DNA of 64,000 nucleotides from DCFW01 sp963790715 (GCA_963790715.1 CAWBPN010000018.1:248001-312000), one strand, 5' to 3'; numbered from the stretch's first letter, positions 33,962 through 44,055 are shown. Made by a program: numbers and translations. The notes: generated by a model not told the origin, from the letters alone.

Positions 33962-36367
33962 TTAATGGGAATGACCAAATAATCTATGAATTATGCTTTT
34001 CTTTTTGTGAGTATTGCCATAACCATATCCGTAACCGTAGCCGTAGCCATAACCATATCCATAACCGTAGCCATATCTGCGACGTTCAACCTTAGTACCG
34101 TTCAATACTATAGCCATATTATTCAATGTCTTATTATCATAAAGCTGTTCTACATCAGGCAATTGACGACGATCTACCCTACCGGAACGAATAACAAACA
34201 ATGTCAAGTCCATTATACGGCTCGTTATAGAAGCATCTGCTATAAATCCTATAGGCACATTATCTATAATAATATAATCATATTTACCCTTTACATTTTC
34301 AATGAGTTCATCCAAACGATGGCTCATCAACAATTCAGCCGGATTAGGAGCTATATGACCGGCACAAATCACATCAGGATTATTACCTTTTGTATCTTGA
34401 TGAATAATATCGTCAATGGTTACCGTTTCATCCGATAAATAATTTGTCATTCCGTTACCATGGAAATGGAAATAATGGCTCATAGAACCTTTACGAATAT
34501 CAAGGTCGATAAGCAACACTTGCTTGCTCATCATCTTCATACTTTTAGCCAAACCGACAGCTATAAATGTCTTTCCCGAATTTTCAACAAATGAACTGAG
34601 AGTGATAATCTGTGCACTGTTTTTATTCTTCAGCATAAAATTCATATTTGTACGCAGTACTCTGAAAGCTTCTTGAATAATACCGTTTTCCTGTTCCAGC
34701 AAATCTGTTCCTTTCTTCTTTTTACCCCAGGGAATTTCACATAGAAATGGAATAGATATGGCATCCTCGATATCTTTCTTGGTACGAACTCGCGTATCCA
34801 AAAGCATCTTCGATAAAAATATGATAGTAGGGATAAGCAAACCTACCAATAATCCAAGCGACATAATCTTAAGACGGTTCGGACTTATCGGAGAGAAAAC
34901 GCCATCCGATGTATCTATAATGTTAACATTATCTTCTACCATTGCCTGCGTTAAAAAATTTTCCTCACGCTTATTCAACAAATAAGTATAAATCTCATCT
35001 TTAACTTTTTCTTCACGCCCTATCGAAATGAATGCTTTTTGTTTGTCAGGCAATGACTGGAACTGAGAATGAGCTTGTAACCCATTACCTTCCGCTTCAT
35101 TTCTTTGCAGTCTGATACTATTTATCACATTGTCAAGCGTAAATATAAGATTTTTCCTTAATGTCAATAACGTTTTATCCATCTCCTGTACTACAGGGTT
35201 CTTATCACTGTTACCTTCAGCCAACTTACTTCTGCGTAGTTTTAATTCATTATATTGGCCTATTTGCGACTGAATGTCCATATCCTTTAAAGCCAAATTA
35301 GATGGAATCAAACCTGAAGATTTAGCAGGATTAGTCAAATTCGCTTTCATCATCTCAGCCAAACGCAATTGAGAATCCAAGTCAACAGTAGCATCCTTAT
35401 ATTTATCGGATTTATTCATATAAGAACCGGCTGACGACGTAACATCAAGAACGTTGTTAGCTTTCTGAAAATTTGCCATATTTGATTCAACATCACCTAA
35501 AGACTTACCCATAATAGCAATCCGGCTATCAATAAATCTTTCGGTATTCAACGCCATCTGGTTTTTTTTATCTCTGGAATTATCATTATATACTTTCACG
35601 ATAGCTCTCAGCACATCTTCAACTCTATATGGCGAAGCATCATTTAGAGATATATCCAATACGGAAGTAAGGTTTTGCCCCAGCGGATCTATTTCCTGTT
35701 TAATATTTATACTGTTGTGATAAAGTAATACCACATTTGCAACCGGTTGCTTTGTCACATATATAGGAGTTCCATAATAATTCGGTTTGCAATACTGAGT
35801 AGGACAAACCATTATACGCCCGGCAGGAGTTTCAATAATATCATTTAATTCAACAATACGTTTTTCATTTCCGGTTCCCATAAAATTGGATATTTCTACA
35901 GAATGCGAATCAACCAGCTTAACTACAAAAGATGCAGACGGATGTTGGGCACTGTCTATAAAACAAACCGAAACGGGAGACTGACCATAAAGTTCATCCT
36001 TACGGAAACCATCTTTCACAATGTAGCTTATATCTGCGTGCAAACTACGAACTACTTTTTCTAATAATGTCTTTGACTTCAACTCCACCATTTCATGAGC
36101 CACATCCACCTTATTGATATAAGTACCGAACTTATCCAAGCCCACTGATGACATACCATTGGAATTTGGTGCAGAAGAATCTTTAACATAAACTTTCATT
36201 GAGCTTGAATATATCCTTTCGGACATAGAATATTTAAGCAAAGCAATCCCTCCACAAATCAGTAATGACAATACATACCATTTCCAGTGATACAGCAAAT
36301 AAAAGAATAAATCTACAACGTTGACATTTACTCCTTTTTGTTTATTCGATTGATTATTCTCTTTCAT
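33962..36367 (-). CDS. Wzc-type chain-length determinant and tyrosine kinase
   Basis: The protein has 801 residues: an N-terminal Wzz domain with a membrane helix (about 28-48), a long coiled-coil periplasmic part, a second helix (about 500-525), and a cytosolic BY-kinase. Its Walker A is FVENSGKTFIAVGLAKSM, A' is VLLIDLDIRKGS and B is YDYIIIDNVPIG. The C-terminal tyrosine cluster is a run of ten Tyr-Gly pairs (bases 34016-34075), followed by NTHKKKSIIHRLFGHSH. Phosphorylation cycling of the tail governs polymer length with Wzy and Wza. The gene lies 16 bases after the export lipoprotein gene. Confidence 0.92.
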   Translation of the reverse strand: MKENNQSNKQKGVNVNVVDLFFYLLYHWKWYVLSLLICGGIALLKYSMSERIYSSSMKVYVKDSSAPNSNGMSSVGLDKFGTYINKVDVAHEMVELKSKTLLEKVVRSLHADISYIVKDGFRKDELYGQSPVSVCFIDSAQHPSASFVVKLVDSHSVEISNFMGTGNEKRIVELNDIIETPAGRIMVCPTQYCKPNYYGTPIYVTKQPVANVVLLYHNSINIKQEIDPLGQNLTSVLDISLNDASPYRVEDVLRAIVKVYNDNSRDKKNQMALNTERFIDSRIAIMGKSLGDVESNMANFQKANNVLDVTSSAGSYMNKSDKYKDATVDLDSQLRLAEMMKANLTNPAKSSGLIPSNLALKDMDIQSQIGQYNELKLRRSKLAEGNSDKNPVVQEMDKTLLTLRKNLIFTLDNVINSIRLQRNEAEGNGLQAHSQFQSLPDKQKAFISIGREEKVKDEIYTYLLNKREENFLTQAMVEDNVNIIDTSDGVFSPISPNRLKIMSLGLLVGLLIPTIIFLSKMLLDTRVRTKKDIEDAISIPFLCEIPWGKKKKGTDLLEQENGIIQEAFRVLRTNMNFMLKNKNSAQIITLSSFVENSGKTFIAVGLAKSMKMMSKQVLLIDLDIRKGSMSHYFHFHGNGMTNYLSDETVTIDDIIHQDTKGNNPDVICAGHIAPNPAELLMSHRLDELIENVKGKYDYIIIDNVPIGFIADASITSRIMDLTLFVIRSGRVDRRQLPDVEQLYDNKTLNNMAIVLNGTKVERRRYGYGYGYGYGYGYGYGYGYGNTHKKKSIIHRLFGHSH
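34016..34075 (-). repeat. In-frame tandem repeat of ten Tyr-Gly codon pairs
   Basis: Sixty bases made of 6-base units encode the tail of the kinase. The units vary among TATGG and TACGG forms. Because the unit is a multiple of three, gain or loss changes tail length without breaking the frame. Confidence 0.85.
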
Positions 36368-36383
36368 ATTTGTATGTATTATT

Positions 36384-37175
36384 TTATTTTAAAAGATAAC
36401 CTATCAATGCAGCAGCCGATATTATAGAAGATATAGCAGTTATAACCCCGATTTGTTTCAATACCTGATCTTCCTTATTCATGCTTCTATACTTAGGCTC
36501 AACATATACGATATCATTCTGTCGCAAATTAAAGACCGGCGAATTGTATATATCCATCGATCTAGGATCTACCGCATACATTTTACGAGTATTATTTACA
36601 GTCCTGATAACCATAACACGATCTATTTTAGCATTTTGCTGTAAATCTCCGGCTGTAGAGAGCAATTCAAGCATATTAATATGATCACCGTCTACTGTGA
36701 TTGGACCTACATGGCTAATTGCGCCAAGCATATAAATTTTGAAATTCAAAAGTTCAACAGACACACCCGGATCCTGCATATAATTACCGGATATTATTTG
36801 CTTCTTTATCACATCAGAGATTTGTGATATAGTCAACCCCTGCACGTGCAATACTCCTAATACCGGAAATTGTATATTTCCACTCCTGTCGACACGATAT
36901 CCTTTTTCCTGCGTCTTTGTCTCCGATGTCGGTACATTTCCCGAATTAATCGTATAACCGCCTGTCGTATTAAAAGGTACGGCCAATTCGGAATTTTTGC
37001 AACTTACAGTAATATCCAATCGATCATCAGGTTGTATAACTGCTTCAGGTTGACTACCGGCAGGATATTTTATGTTAGGAAACATATCCTGCAAGTAAAC
37101 GAAATTCTTACGCGATTCACATGACGATAGCATAACTAATGCTATCGAAACGAACAAAAACACACTCCTTTTCAT
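36384..37175 (-). CDS. Wza-like polysaccharide export lipoprotein
   Basis: This is about 263 residues from the ATG at 37175, chosen because KRSVFLFVSIALVMLSSC is a clean type II signal. The Poly_export domain (PDDRLDITVSCKNSELAVPF, GYRVDRSGNIQFPVLGVLHVQGLT) is followed by an SLBB part (YMLGAISHVGPITVDGDHINMLELLSTAGDL). A C-terminal helix (ISSIISAAALIGYLL) probably crosses the outer membrane. It forms the outer-membrane pore for the polymer. It lies just after the HprK-like gene and before wzc. Confidence 0.9.
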   Translation of the reverse strand: MKRSVFLFVSIALVMLSSCESRKNFVYLQDMFPNIKYPAGSQPEAVIQPDDRLDITVSCKNSELAVPFNTTGGYTINSGNVPTSETKTQEKGYRVDRSGNIQFPVLGVLHVQGLTISQISDVIKKQIISGNYMQDPGVSVELLNFKIYMLGAISHVGPITVDGDHINMLELLSTAGDLQQNAKIDRVMVIRTVNNTRKMYAVDPRSMDIYNSPVFNLRQNDIVYVEPKYRSMNKEDQVLKQIGVITAISSIISAAALIGYLLK

Positions 37176-37179
37176 ATTC

Positions 37180-38088
37180 TCATGATATTTTAATATTATC
37201 AAAACATAAAACAGCAGCATCTTTATTTGGTAAACAATTCAATTCTCCTATAACGACACTACTATTATTTACTATCTCTTCCAGCACAGTACAAACCTTT
37301 CTGTGTATATCCCGTTCACTAAGTATTGACAGGCAACTTGGCAATAATGTGACAAAAGCATCCACCCCTTTAAACTGCACAAATCGATTTTCACTATCCT
37401 GATGCAAATGCACCATTCCTCTAACCTTGGCACTCCTATTCTTATAACATGCAGTTTTCCCGCTCCAAGGCGTTCCATATACCATCACCAATCCATTATC
37501 TTCAATCCGTATAGTAGGATTATCATCATTCAACAATTCTGCTCCTTCAATATATTTCAACCAAAGCGAAGCATGCGTACTCTTGCCTGTTCCGCTCTTT
37601 CCCATGAACAAATAACCATAACCATCCTTGCAAACAGCAGAAGCATGCATGGATATTGCATTATGTGATAGAATAGCTTGCGAAAAGGCAAAACGTATCA
37701 TCGAATTAAGCGACTCATCCATTTCTTGATCACTATCATCGATATAGGCTTTTATATCTGTAAAGTCTTTTGATGCATGCATAACATGCACTTTGCCTAT
37801 TTGAGCAAAATCTACTTTTAAGCAATAACCATTTGCTGATTTATATAACATCAAATGCCCCATGTCATTCACATCTTCAAGCATAAACTCCATTTGCTGT
37901 TCAATAGCCGACAACTTACTTATATTGCTTACATCCACGACAAACAATAAATCATCAACATTATCATCTTTATATAAAAACGATTCAAAAGAAGGCAACA
38001 TCCGTTCTATATTCCAGTTTACAGGAATAATAATTTTAAAAACAAATTTTGCTACTCTGAAATAATATTCTTTATTCAAATTGTCCAT
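37180..38088 (-). CDS. HPr kinase-like protein
   Basis: This is about 302 residues from the ATG at 38088 (MDNLNKEYYFRV), overlapping the previous gene's stop. The first 150 residues are unlike HprK. The kinase-like part shows Walker A FMGKSGTGKSTHASLWL, NDDNPTIRI and GTPWSGKTACYKN, as in HprK C-terminal domains. No PTS or HPr gene is near. Related kinases occur beside PqqD and nucleotidyltransferase genes in exopolysaccharide and peptide loci; in lasso peptide clusters similar kinases phosphorylate the precursor. Here the target is unknown. Confidence 0.78.
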   Translation of the reverse strand: MDNLNKEYYFRVAKFVFKIIIPVNWNIERMLPSFESFLYKDDNVDDLLFVVDVSNISKLSAIEQQMEFMLEDVNDMGHLMLYKSANGYCLKVDFAQIGKVHVMHASKDFTDIKAYIDDSDQEMDESLNSMIRFAFSQAILSHNAISMHASAVCKDGYGYLFMGKSGTGKSTHASLWLKYIEGAELLNDDNPTIRIEDNGLVMVYGTPWSGKTACYKNRSAKVRGMVHLHQDSENRFVQFKGVDAFVTLLPSCLSILSERDIHRKVCTVLEEIVNNSSVVIGELNCLPNKDAAVLCFDNIKIS

Positions 38089-39190
38089 AAGTTCTGGCAA
38101 TAAACCAACAGAGTGCCTCAAATGGGGCATACCGTAGCGTTATTTTTCTATTTTGATATAATGTTTTTATAGTATGCATTTTTTCAGTGAACACAGAACG
38201 TATTGCGTTAGTGCGTCCCGGTAAGTTTTGCCCGAAGTTGCCGCTCTGCATAACATTCTGATACAGCAAAACAGGCGAAACATTTTCTTCCTTATATGGA
38301 ATACATTCTTTAGGTAAACCTAGATATGCGGTTAAAAAGCTATGAAGCAAAGCGCTCCATTTCAAGATACCGACATTCTTATATACATGCTTCAATTCTT
38401 CACCGTCATATTCCCCAAGGAATCTATAATAAGCCAATGCAATATCGCAGAGCTGTCTTAATCCGATTCCTATCAAAAACACATGCGACATGATATGAAT
38501 ATTCAACATTAAGATATTCAACAAAGGTGAAGGAACAGGAACATTAATAGTTTTGCATGCATTGGTAATACTCATATAATCATAGCCCTTTTCGGTTTCT
38601 AATTTATGTAAATACCCATTTTTAAAAGGATTACGCAAATCAGTCAGCATTATATGATGTTCCACCGGAATATTATGCCAAATGTAGGCATAACTTCCAT
38701 CATGTTTATGATGTTGTATGCGAATGCCTTTATCTCTGATTATACTATTAGCCAATAACAGATCGTCCTTAACCGGGAAATACAAATCTATATCACCGCT
38801 TACTCTCAACAACGGATGTCTATACAAATCGGCAACAGACTGTCCTTTTTTCAAAACCGGAGAAATATTGTAACTTCCGAATAATTTATACAAATCAATA
38901 ATTTCCTTATTTGTCTTAATATTATAGTTTTCAATTCGAATGCTCTCTGCCAACCAACGAGCTGTCAAATCTTCAGGAGGAAAGAAGTTATTAGACAAAT
39001 AATCCAATCCTTTGAAGACAATACCCTGTACGGTTTGAGCACAAGAAAAACGGTAAATATTAAGCCACTCATAATGTGACAATGAGAATAAACTTAATTG
39101 TTCTATTTCACTCCCCCAAAGACCGGCCTTAAGCAATTCAAAGAAAGCGGATTCTTCTTTTTTACTTAATATTATTCCACTAATCCCCAT
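38072..39190 (-). CDS. Nucleotidyltransferase-fold protein (NTP_transf_5 type)
   Basis: The protein has 372 residues. SPVLKKGQSVADLYRHPLLRVSGDIDLYFP carries the metal-binding GDIDLYF pattern of the family. The rest is helical. The start overlaps the PqqD-like stop by 19 bases. Such proteins travel with PqqD-like and HprK-like genes. A published relative in a lasso peptide cluster adds sugars to a phosphorylated precursor, so an attachment role is possible. Not assignable to a specific reaction here. Confidence 0.75.
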   Translation of the reverse strand: MGISGIILSKKEESAFFELLKAGLWGSEIEQLSLFSLSHYEWLNIYRFSCAQTVQGIVFKGLDYLSNNFFPPEDLTARWLAESIRIENYNIKTNKEIIDLYKLFGSYNISPVLKKGQSVADLYRHPLLRVSGDIDLYFPVKDDLLLANSIIRDKGIRIQHHKHDGSYAYIWHNIPVEHHIMLTDLRNPFKNGYLHKLETEKGYDYMSITNACKTINVPVPSPLLNILMLNIHIMSHVFLIGIGLRQLCDIALAYYRFLGEYDGEELKHVYKNVGILKWSALLHSFLTAYLGLPKECIPYKEENVSPVLLYQNVMQSGNFGQNLPGRTNAIRSVFTEKMHTIKTLYQNRKITLRYAPFEALCWFIARTYGQFE

Positions 39191-39438
39191 TTACTCCAAT
39201 CATTTAACAGAGCATCCACGTCTTCCGAAGCTTTTCCTCTATCCACATTGTATTGGTCGCACAACATATCAACAAACATTTCTTTTGTAAATTCATGCCC
39301 CGCTACCTTATTCCATAGCCAAGCTGCAGATTCATTCAGCTTATATACGTTCACCATATTTATTTTGCCATCACAATTATCAACAATAAAATACTGATTA
39401 CCAACAGTTCGTAATATAAAATTATCCTTTATCTTCAT
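39172..39438 (-). CDS. PqqD-like (RRE-fold) protein
   Basis: The 88-residue protein begins MKIKDNFILRTVGNQYFIVDNCDGKINMVNVYKLNESAAWLWNKV. This winged-helix RRE pattern holds a leader peptide for modifying enzymes in RiPP pathways. A C-terminal helix follows (VDALLNDWSKWGLVE). It lies 2 bases behind a GT4 gene and overlaps the nucleotidyltransferase gene. No precursor peptide is visible within 1 kb on either side. Confidence 0.82.
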   Translation of the reverse strand: MKIKDNFILRTVGNQYFIVDNCDGKINMVNVYKLNESAAWLWNKVAGHEFTKEMFVDMLCDQYNVDRGKASEDVDALLNDWSKWGLVE

Positions 39439-39440
39439 AG

Positions 39441-40553
39441 TTATATTATTAAATTTTCATAAAGAGTTAAGCATTTATCTATCATCAAACTCTTTTCAAA
39501 ACATGTTTCAAAACGCGTCCGTGCTTGTTCACAAAAGATACTGTATGTAACAGGGTCACTGCATATAGAAATGATTGCCTCTGCCAACTTTCTGCCGTTT
39601 CCGGGTTCAACATTAAGACCCGAGAATCCATTTTTATTAACCCATGACACTCCTGAACCTTTAATTGTCGTTGCTACCACAGGCTTCCCGCATGACATGG
39701 CCTCAACCTGTACTATGGCAAAAGCTTCAGTACGATAAATAGAGCTTAAACAGAACAACTGACATGCACCATAATATGCAGGTAATTTTTCTTCAGATAC
39801 ATAGCCTATCAGCTTAACTTTACCAGACAAATTTCCGGTTTTAATTTGTTTCTCAAGCGCACTTCTTAACGGTCCATCACCGCCAATTATTATAATATAT
39901 TCATTACTTAAATAACGGGCAGCATCTATCAAATATTTAAATCCTTTATATTCAACCAAACGCCCCATTCCGAAAATGATCTTCTTATTATGATACTTCT
40001 GACGTAATTCATTTACTTCATCGTCTGAGTATTTCACAGGATTTATGCCGATAGGCGCGTATGTGGTTTTATATCGTACATCCTGTAAATAAGGAGATTC
40101 TTTAATATATAGCGGCGAAGTTCCTACTATCAAATCTGCCCTGTTTAATAGCCACCTTTGCAACGGTATATAAAACTTCAACAATAACCTTTGCTTTAAA
40201 ATATCGCTATGCCAGTGCAATATTACCTTACCTTTATATCCTGATAAATATAGTGCCAGACAAGCCATAGGATCCGGATGGTGAATATGAATTATATCGT
40301 AATTTGAGCATACGTTCTTCAATTGTCTGATCATATCATAAGATACTGTTGTAGCAGCTAATTTGAGTAATGTTTTACAACAAATTAGATTAGCATATTC
40401 GTTCAATTTAATTGTTTCTGCACGCCCGTCAGAACCGGTACACATCATATCACAATGAATGCCTCTTTCCGATAATCCTAAAGTTAAGTCATACATCACT
40501 TTTTCCACGCCACCTATTAAAGGATAAAATTTACCTAATTGCAATACTCTCAT
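39441..40553 (-). CDS. Glycosyltransferase family 4
   Basis: The 370-residue GT-B enzyme begins MRVLQLGKFYPLIGGVEKVMYDLTLGL. It has the donor-site segment EAFAIVQVEAMSCGKPVVAT near residue 270, where the EX7E-type pair binds nucleotide-sugar. It acts on the cytosolic face in repeat-unit assembly. The start overlaps the previous gene's stop by 4 bases. Confidence 0.88.
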   Translation of the reverse strand: MRVLQLGKFYPLIGGVEKVMYDLTLGLSERGIHCDMMCTGSDGRAETIKLNEYANLICCKTLLKLAATTVSYDMIRQLKNVCSNYDIIHIHHPDPMACLALYLSGYKGKVILHWHSDILKQRLLLKFYIPLQRWLLNRADLIVGTSPLYIKESPYLQDVRYKTTYAPIGINPVKYSDDEVNELRQKYHNKKIIFGMGRLVEYKGFKYLIDAARYLSNEYIIIIGGDGPLRSALEKQIKTGNLSGKVKLIGYVSEEKLPAYYGACQLFCLSSIYRTEAFAIVQVEAMSCGKPVVATTIKGSGVSWVNKNGFSGLNVEPGNGRKLAEAIISICSDPVTYSIFCEQARTRFETCFEKSLMIDKCLTLYENLII

Positions 40554-41644
40554 TGTAATAAAATATCAAACAAATCTTTCCATGTATAAACAAAAGAGCT
40601 GTCTATTTTTAATACAGGAATTACCGATAAAAATGAAGTATCATCTTTTATCAAAAGCTCCATCTTATTTTTTAAATCATCAGGATTATGTGGATCAAAA
40701 AAAGCTGATTGTGTACTTCCTATAGCGGTTTCATGCGCGTATGGCAAATCTGCCAATAACATCGGCTTACTATAAACTGAAAATTCAGAAATCGGTAACC
40801 CCCATGTTTCTATTCTTGAGGGGAACACCAAACAATCAGCAGATTCATATTGTTTGTATAATTGATCTTTATTCAAAAAGCCTATAAATTTCAAAGAATC
40901 TACTTTCCCCCATTTTTTATAAAGCCAGCGTGCATATCTATTTTCATTACCACTAATAGTAATGTATACTTTAAATTTGCCTATTCCAATTTCTTTTTCC
41001 AACAAGTCCGTCGCCTGACATAATAACTCAAAGTTTTTATGGCAATCAGGAGTTGAAACATATAAAAAAGAACGGCATTTAGTTAACTCTATATTTGAAT
41101 TGATATTTATGTTTTTTATTTCCGGAGGAGCTACAATAAATTTATTTTCACTTACATGAAACATTTTACTAAAACCATGTTTTAGCCATTCTTGCTGAAC
41201 GACAATAAAATCATTGCGTTTAATGTTGATGCGATAAGCATATCTCGTAAATATTTCGAATAGCGCTATTTTATAGTTAAAAAATAAATCTCTGAAATTC
41301 CAACGCAAAAATGGAAATGATGTCTGGCAATAAACCGCCCTATGTTCAGCTTTTACATTAGGAGTCGTATCATGTAACGAGAACCATAAATAGACAGGTT
41401 GAATCTTCTTTGATATATTATACATAGTAACATATTCACACCACAATCGTAATCCCCAATTTTTCATGCTCCATGGAATTTCTATATATTCTATTCCTCC
41501 ATAGAAAGCTAATTCTTTATTATGTACTAAAGCTATAATTCTATATTTATCTGTCAAAGATGATAGATAATGAAGGCAATCATTTAAAATCTTTAAAGTG
41601 CCTCCCTTACGTATATTTACAGCAGAAATTACAATCGTTTTCAT
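40550..41644 (-). CDS. Glycosyltransferase family 4
   Basis: The 364-residue protein begins MKTIVISAVNIRKGGTLKILNDCLHYL. The C-terminal Rossmann half contains FLYVSTPDCHKNFELL and VFPSRIETWGLPISEFSVYSKPML, the nucleotide-sugar site. It overlaps both neighbours by 4 bases, so the three GT4 genes are translated together. Donor and acceptor unknown. Confidence 0.82.
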   Translation of the reverse strand: MKTIVISAVNIRKGGTLKILNDCLHYLSSLTDKYRIIALVHNKELAFYGGIEYIEIPWSMKNWGLRLWCEYVTMYNISKKIQPVYLWFSLHDTTPNVKAEHRAVYCQTSFPFLRWNFRDLFFNYKIALFEIFTRYAYRINIKRNDFIVVQQEWLKHGFSKMFHVSENKFIVAPPEIKNININSNIELTKCRSFLYVSTPDCHKNFELLCQATDLLEKEIGIGKFKVYITISGNENRYARWLYKKWGKVDSLKFIGFLNKDQLYKQYESADCLVFPSRIETWGLPISEFSVYSKPMLLADLPYAHETAIGSTQSAFFDPHNPDDLKNKMELLIKDDTSFLSVIPVLKIDSSFVYTWKDLFDILLQ

Positions 41645-42774
41645 TTCATCACTAATGATTCAAACAAATCAGTCCACTTCTTCATGACCTTTTCTTGGGC
41701 AAAACGTTCAGAATTTCTTTTAGCCGTAGTTCCCATTTGCAAGCGCAATTGTTTATTGTTCATTAATTCAACCAATTTATCAGTAAACAATCTTCTATTC
41801 CCCTCTTCAATCAAATAACCGTCTACACCATCTGTAATAATATCACAAGGTCCGCATTTACAAGCGAATGACACAATCGGTAAGCCGAAAGCCTGCGCTT
41901 CAAGTAAAACCATAGGTAAACCTTCGTATCGTGATGTCATCACTAATAAAGATGAATTCAAATAATACTGCCTGATATTATCTGTAGGTTTAGCTAACGT
42001 AACTCTATCTTCTATGCCATATTTGTTTATAACATTTTGAAATTCATTATGTAAAGTCCCATCACCAACAATATCCAAATGCCAATCAGAAACCACGTCA
42101 CATACTTCATGCCATATATCCAATAATATATCAAAACCTTTTTGATAATCATACCGACCTATTGCCACAACATTTTTACTTGTAAGTTCCGAAACTTCTT
42201 CATTCGCATCAAAAGTTCTTGCATTAGGTATTACAGCTATATTCGGCAGATTCCCCCAATAAGTTTTATCTTCCTCTGTCAACACTACAAATCGGTCAAA
42301 TCGAGAGATTATTTTCTCATCCTGCCTGTTGAACCATATATCAACTAACCTCCATAAACCTTTACGACCATACTGTAACCTTTTGAATTTAGAAAAATGT
42401 ATCTCCAATATTTTTTTGCTACCATCTTTTATATTAGTGATAAAAGAAACATCATTGCAAAACATTGAAATAACAATGTCGGCTTTCAACCGCATCAAGA
42501 GTTGTGTCAACTTACGTTTATGAGTTTTTTGTTTGAACGGATAATGCAAAAGTTTGTTCCAAATTGATTTTCCATTGTTATCGGCATAATTTACGTTCAA
42601 ATCAAAGAATTTAATCCGTTTGTCAAGCGAGAAATAAGGTTCCTTACAATGTTGATCGGTTGTTACTATAATTATATCATAACCATGGCTAACCAAATAA
42701 TTGGCTTTATTGGCCAAAACTCGCTCCATTCCACCAGAATTAAACGTCCCCGCTATAAGATATACTATCTTCAT
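41641..42774 (-). CDS. Glycosyltransferase family 4
   Basis: The 377-residue protein begins MKIVYLIAGTFNSGGMERVLANKANYL. It has NVVAIGRYDYQKGFDILLDIW and the donor motif SRYEGLPMVLLEAQAFGLPIV. It resembles GalNAc- or GlcNAc-transferases of GT4. The start lies 35 bases inside the 3' end of the wzy pieces. Confidence 0.87.
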   Translation of the reverse strand: MKIVYLIAGTFNSGGMERVLANKANYLVSHGYDIIIVTTDQHCKEPYFSLDKRIKFFDLNVNYADNNGKSIWNKLLHYPFKQKTHKRKLTQLLMRLKADIVISMFCNDVSFITNIKDGSKKILEIHFSKFKRLQYGRKGLWRLVDIWFNRQDEKIISRFDRFVVLTEEDKTYWGNLPNIAVIPNARTFDANEEVSELTSKNVVAIGRYDYQKGFDILLDIWHEVCDVVSDWHLDIVGDGTLHNEFQNVINKYGIEDRVTLAKPTDNIRQYYLNSSLLVMTSRYEGLPMVLLEAQAFGLPIVSFACKCGPCDIITDGVDGYLIEEGNRRLFTDKLVELMNNKQLRLQMGTTAKRNSERFAQEKVMKKWTDLFESLVMK

Positions 42775-44043
42775 TTTTATCTTCAGTTAAAAACTGATTC
42801 CCCTTAAACTTCAATTCAGCATCCATACAGTAGAATAAGGCATAAATTTGAAAAATATCAGTAGACACCTTGTACCAAATGACAAAACATAAAATAAGCA
42901 ACGCAATAGAAAAATCAGCATAAATTGAAGGCAATATACGATATGATGCATAAGCATTGTAAACAAAAAAAGAAGCAAAAATACTAAAACCGACAATACC
43001 GCAATATAAAATGAAACGACAATAACCAATATCGGTATTATAAATGAAATTACTGTATAACCCCGTACCAATAACCCAACCGGATGTATCGGACGGCCAA
43101 ATCCACATCTTACTATTCAATTTATCAGTTGAATGCGGTGCTGCCATACACCTGTATCCATCCAATTAAAAAAACCTTCGAACGCAAATTTCAAGTGCTG
43201 ATGAAAATAACCGGTAGTATTGTAAAGATAAGCAGATACAATAAATACCAGCAACAGAAGAACTCCAAATGTAAAATAAAAATTGAAATAATTTTTTTCC
43301 ATTTCACCTCCTCGATTCATGCGTAATGAAATAATCAGGTATAATAACCCTATAACCATACCTACGGTTGCAGTGCGAGATATCATATTACCTATAAGTG
43401 ATATAAAAAAGAAAGACAATATAAGAATGGATGATACTTTAACATTTGATCTTATAGTGCGATCCTTGCTCACTAATGCCATAATCATAATAAGAACAAT
43501 ACAAAAGCGAACTCCGGCAGAGTCAAGAGAAGCTCCGATGCCATAAAGGCGATTTATTTTATTCAAAAAAGTTTGTCCCTGAAGAATATATGTATCCACA
43601 AACGTCTTTAATGGTTGAATATGGTCAATAAGTAATGCTAATATACACTGAGTAACACAAACACCGGTAAGGTAGCTAGTCAATAGCTTAAAAGTTACTT
43701 TGCCATAATGCGATCTTATTGCAGCACAAACTGTATATGCACCTCCTAACCAAACAAAAAATGAAACAAAATAAGTAGCATAAGAATAATCCGAAGTATT
43801 ATTTACTATAGTTGAATAATAACATACAAGTGAAAAAATAACGGCAATGCAAGTCCCTACAAGTAAATATTTTGAAATTAGTAGTTGCCTATTACGTGCA
43901 CTATTATAAATGACTAAAATAGCTCCGATCAAAGCCAATATCATTTTGGTATTAACCGACGGAGGTAAAAAACTTAATCCGAACGGGAAAAAGTAGCAAC
44001 TTAACATAACTCCTAATGACAATACCACTATAAACTTTTTCAT
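42740..44043 (-). pseudogene. O-antigen polymerase (Wzy-like), split by one frameshift
   Basis: The first frame (44043 to about 43117) encodes eight or so membrane helices and a stretch typical of O-antigen polymerases (SLDSAGVRFCIVLI; LSFFFISLIGNMISRTATVG). After FNWMDTGVWQH the frame ends at a stop. A second frame continues STDKLNSKMWIWPSDTSGWVIG, NTDIGYCRFILYCGIVG and two further helices to 42740. The join is one base short near 43125-43140. Together they give about 434 residues, normal for Wzy, which links lipid-carried repeat units in the periplasm. No other polymerase is in the operon, so a true break would stop polymer formation. Confidence 0.75.
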
Positions 44044-44055
44044 ACATGTATATGA

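Noticed and set aside
37180..38088. True HPr kinase of a PTS control circuit
   Set aside because: The N-terminal half is unlike HprK and no HPr or PTS gene is nearby; the setting favours a peptide- or polysaccharide-linked relative.
42811..43071. Minus-strand 86-codon hydrophobic frame
   Set aside because: It overlaps the second wzy piece in another frame; the wzy reading has recognisable polymerase motifs and this does not.
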